64,000 nucleotides of DNA from Serratia rubidaea (GTDB taxonomy: Bacteria > Pseudomonadota > Gammaproteobacteria > Enterobacterales > Enterobacteriaceae). The position numbers and the translations under genes were made by a program. Each line of letters opens with the position of its first letter. Position 1 is the stretch's first letter. Positions 62,709-64,000 of this stretch are shown piece after piece. The notes under the pieces were generated by a model that was given only the letters and a program-made list of their open reading frames with translations, did not search any database and was not told the origin of the DNA. The stretch is from assembly GCA_901472405.1 (NCBI GenBank), contig LR590463.1, positions 2,666,001 through 2,730,000 on the forward strand, written 5' to 3'.

Positions 62709-63410
62709 CTATTCACGCCCCGGCAGTTTTTTCCAGGTGACTTCATTACGCAGGTAGGTCGGTTCCGCCTGCTCAACGCGGCAGGCCTTTCCCTGCCGCC
62801 AGGCGTGCAGCGCCAGCGGCAGCATATCTTCCGCCTGCGGCAGCAGCATCTGGCCGTCATGCAGCGTAATCGGCGCGCCGGCGACCAGCTCCGGGTAGGT
62901 TTGCCAGCCGGTGCCCGCCTGCGCCCAGTCGCCCTGCAGGCGTTGCGCGCGCGCCAGCGCCTGCTCCGGCGACAGTACCGCCTCGCCTTCACTTTCCAGC
63001 CACTGACCATCAGGCTGACGCTCAAACTGGCCCCAGTACACCTCGCCCATGCGAGCGTCGATCGCCGCCAGCACGCGCTGCGCGCCGGTCATTCGCCACG
63101 CGCCCTGCGCCATGGTCTGCAAGGTGGGAAATGCCCAGCATCGGCAAATCCGCGCCTAACGCCAGCCCCTGCGCAATGCCGATGCCGATACGCACGCCGG
63201 TAAAGCTGCCGGGCCGCGCCCGAAGGCCAGCGCATCAAGTTCGCCAAGCGTTACGCCGGACTCGGCCAGCACCTGCTGCACCAGCGGCAGAATACGCTGC
63301 GTGTGTTCACGCGGGCACAGTTCAAACAGGGCGTGGGTTTCGCCTTGATTCCAGAGGGCAACGGAACAAGCTTCCGTTGCGGTATCGATCGCTAAAATTC
63401 GCGTGGACAT
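62709..63410 (-). CDS. tsaB: tRNA threonylcarbamoyladenosine complex protein TsaB (two frameshifts)
   Basis: Partner of TsaD/TsaE in the universal t6A modification of ANN-decoding tRNAs; essential in E. coli. ASKHA-fold start [16 protein letters not shown]; after repair [21 protein letters not shown] missing G near 63215 and an extra C near 63128 compensate, giving 233 residues (E. coli 231). As it should be essential, the breaks support sequencing error. Confidence 0.94.
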
Positions 63411-63513
63411 GCCAAACCTCAGGCGGGAAATATCAGTATTTTTTACAGGGCGCGCATTGTAGCACAGCCCGGATTACCGGCATAGCCGCAGCCGCACTGG
63501 CGCGGCAGGCCGG

Positions 63514-64000
63514 TTATTCCTGCTGCAAAAAGGCGATCGCCTTACCCAGATCGCGCGTGCGCGGCGTAGGCGGCAGGCTGTTGAGAAAGACTTCACCGTA
63601 GGGGCGCATCACCAGTCGGTTGTCGCAAATCACCAGCACCCCGCGGTCGTCCGTATCGCGAATCAGGCGGCCGACGCCCTGCTTGAGGGTGATCACCGCG
63701 TCCGGCAGCTGTACCTCGTTAAACGGATCGCCGCCGCGCAGGCGGCAGTCTTCAATACGCGCCTTGAGCAACGGATCGTCCGGCGAGGTAAACGGCAGTT
63801 TATCGATAATCACGCACGACAGCGCATCGCCGCGTACGTCCACCCCTTCCCAGAAGCTGCTGGTCGCACCAGCAGCGCGTTGCCCGCCTCGACGAACTGC
63901 GCCAGCAGTTGCCCCTTGCTGGTTTCGCCCTGCACCAGCACCGGCAGCGTCATCGACGCACGAAACTCTTCCGCCAGCTCACGCATCATCTGATGCGAGG
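63514..64000 (-). CDS. yoaA: DinG-family helicase YoaA (C-terminal part, frameshifted)
   Basis: C-terminal end of an XPD/DinG-like superfamily 2 helicase that runs off the right edge. Helicase motif VI is QGVGRLIRDTDDRGVLVICD, preceded by SSFWEGVDVRG in the adjacent frame; a missing G near 63868 joins the two. E. coli YoaA works with HolC in replication-fork repair. Position next to tsaB supports the name over dinG. Confidence 0.88.

Overview
The window is a stretch of enterobacterial chromosome with high GC content. Gene content and order point to Serratia, probably close to S. marcescens; this is an inference from protein similarity and synteny recalled from memory, not from a search. Most blocks match E. 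coli K-12 gene order: opp-ychE-adhE-tdk-hns, galU-rssB-rssA-ychJ-purU-tyrTV, xthA-nudG-ynjH-topB-selD-ydjA-sppA-ansA-pncA-yeaC-msrB-gapA-yeaD-mipA-yeaGH, dadXA-ycgB-fadR-nhaB-dsbB, ycgNML-minCDE and rnd-fadD-yeaY-tsaB-yoaA. The blocks are rearranged relative to E. coli.

Layout. 1-4 kb: start of oppB and two tandem oppA paralogues. 4.5-10 kb: ychE, adhE, tdk, hns. 10.2-15.9 kb: a sugar-nucleotide operon (galU, ugd, UDP-glucuronate epimerase) and rssAB, which control RpoS turnover. 16-18.5 kb: ychJ, purU and two tRNA-Tyr genes with about 171-nt repeats that each end in a copy of the tRNA 3' end. 18.5-37.3 kb: DNA repair, nucleotide hygiene, selenium metabolism (selD-mnmH), SppA, amide hydrolases, gapA, and the stress kinase pair prkA-yeaH. 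37.3-42.6 kb: accessory segment with a Pmp3-like peptide, a GhoT/OrtT-like toxin peptide, a Fur-box-linked siderophore receptor, a DEDDh exonuclease and an MFS exporter. 42.6-50.3 kb: D-alanine catabolism, ycgB, fadR, nhaB, dsbB. 50.7-53.9 kb: an AT-richer islet with an O-antigen-polymerase-like protein and a radical SAM/SPASM protein, then a decayed stretch. 53.9-64 kb: ycgN, ycgM, a lytic transglycosylase, ycgL, minCDE, rnd, fadD, yeaY, tsaB and the C-terminal part of yoaA.

Functional links: GalU, Ugd and the epimerase form a UDP-glucose to UDP-galacturonate path. SelD makes the selenophosphate used by the adjacent MnmH. FadR is encoded here and a good FadR operator lies upstream of fadD. 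PrkA, YeaH and the SpoVR protein YcgB are a known functional trio and all occur in the window.

Quality: about 38 single-base insertions or deletions, mostly in or next to short runs of one base, break 23 otherwise intact conserved genes. Undoing them restores lengths equal or close to the E. coli proteins, so I treat them as probable sequencing errors and annotate the full spans as genes. No rRNA, IS element, CRISPR array, prophage or integrase was seen.
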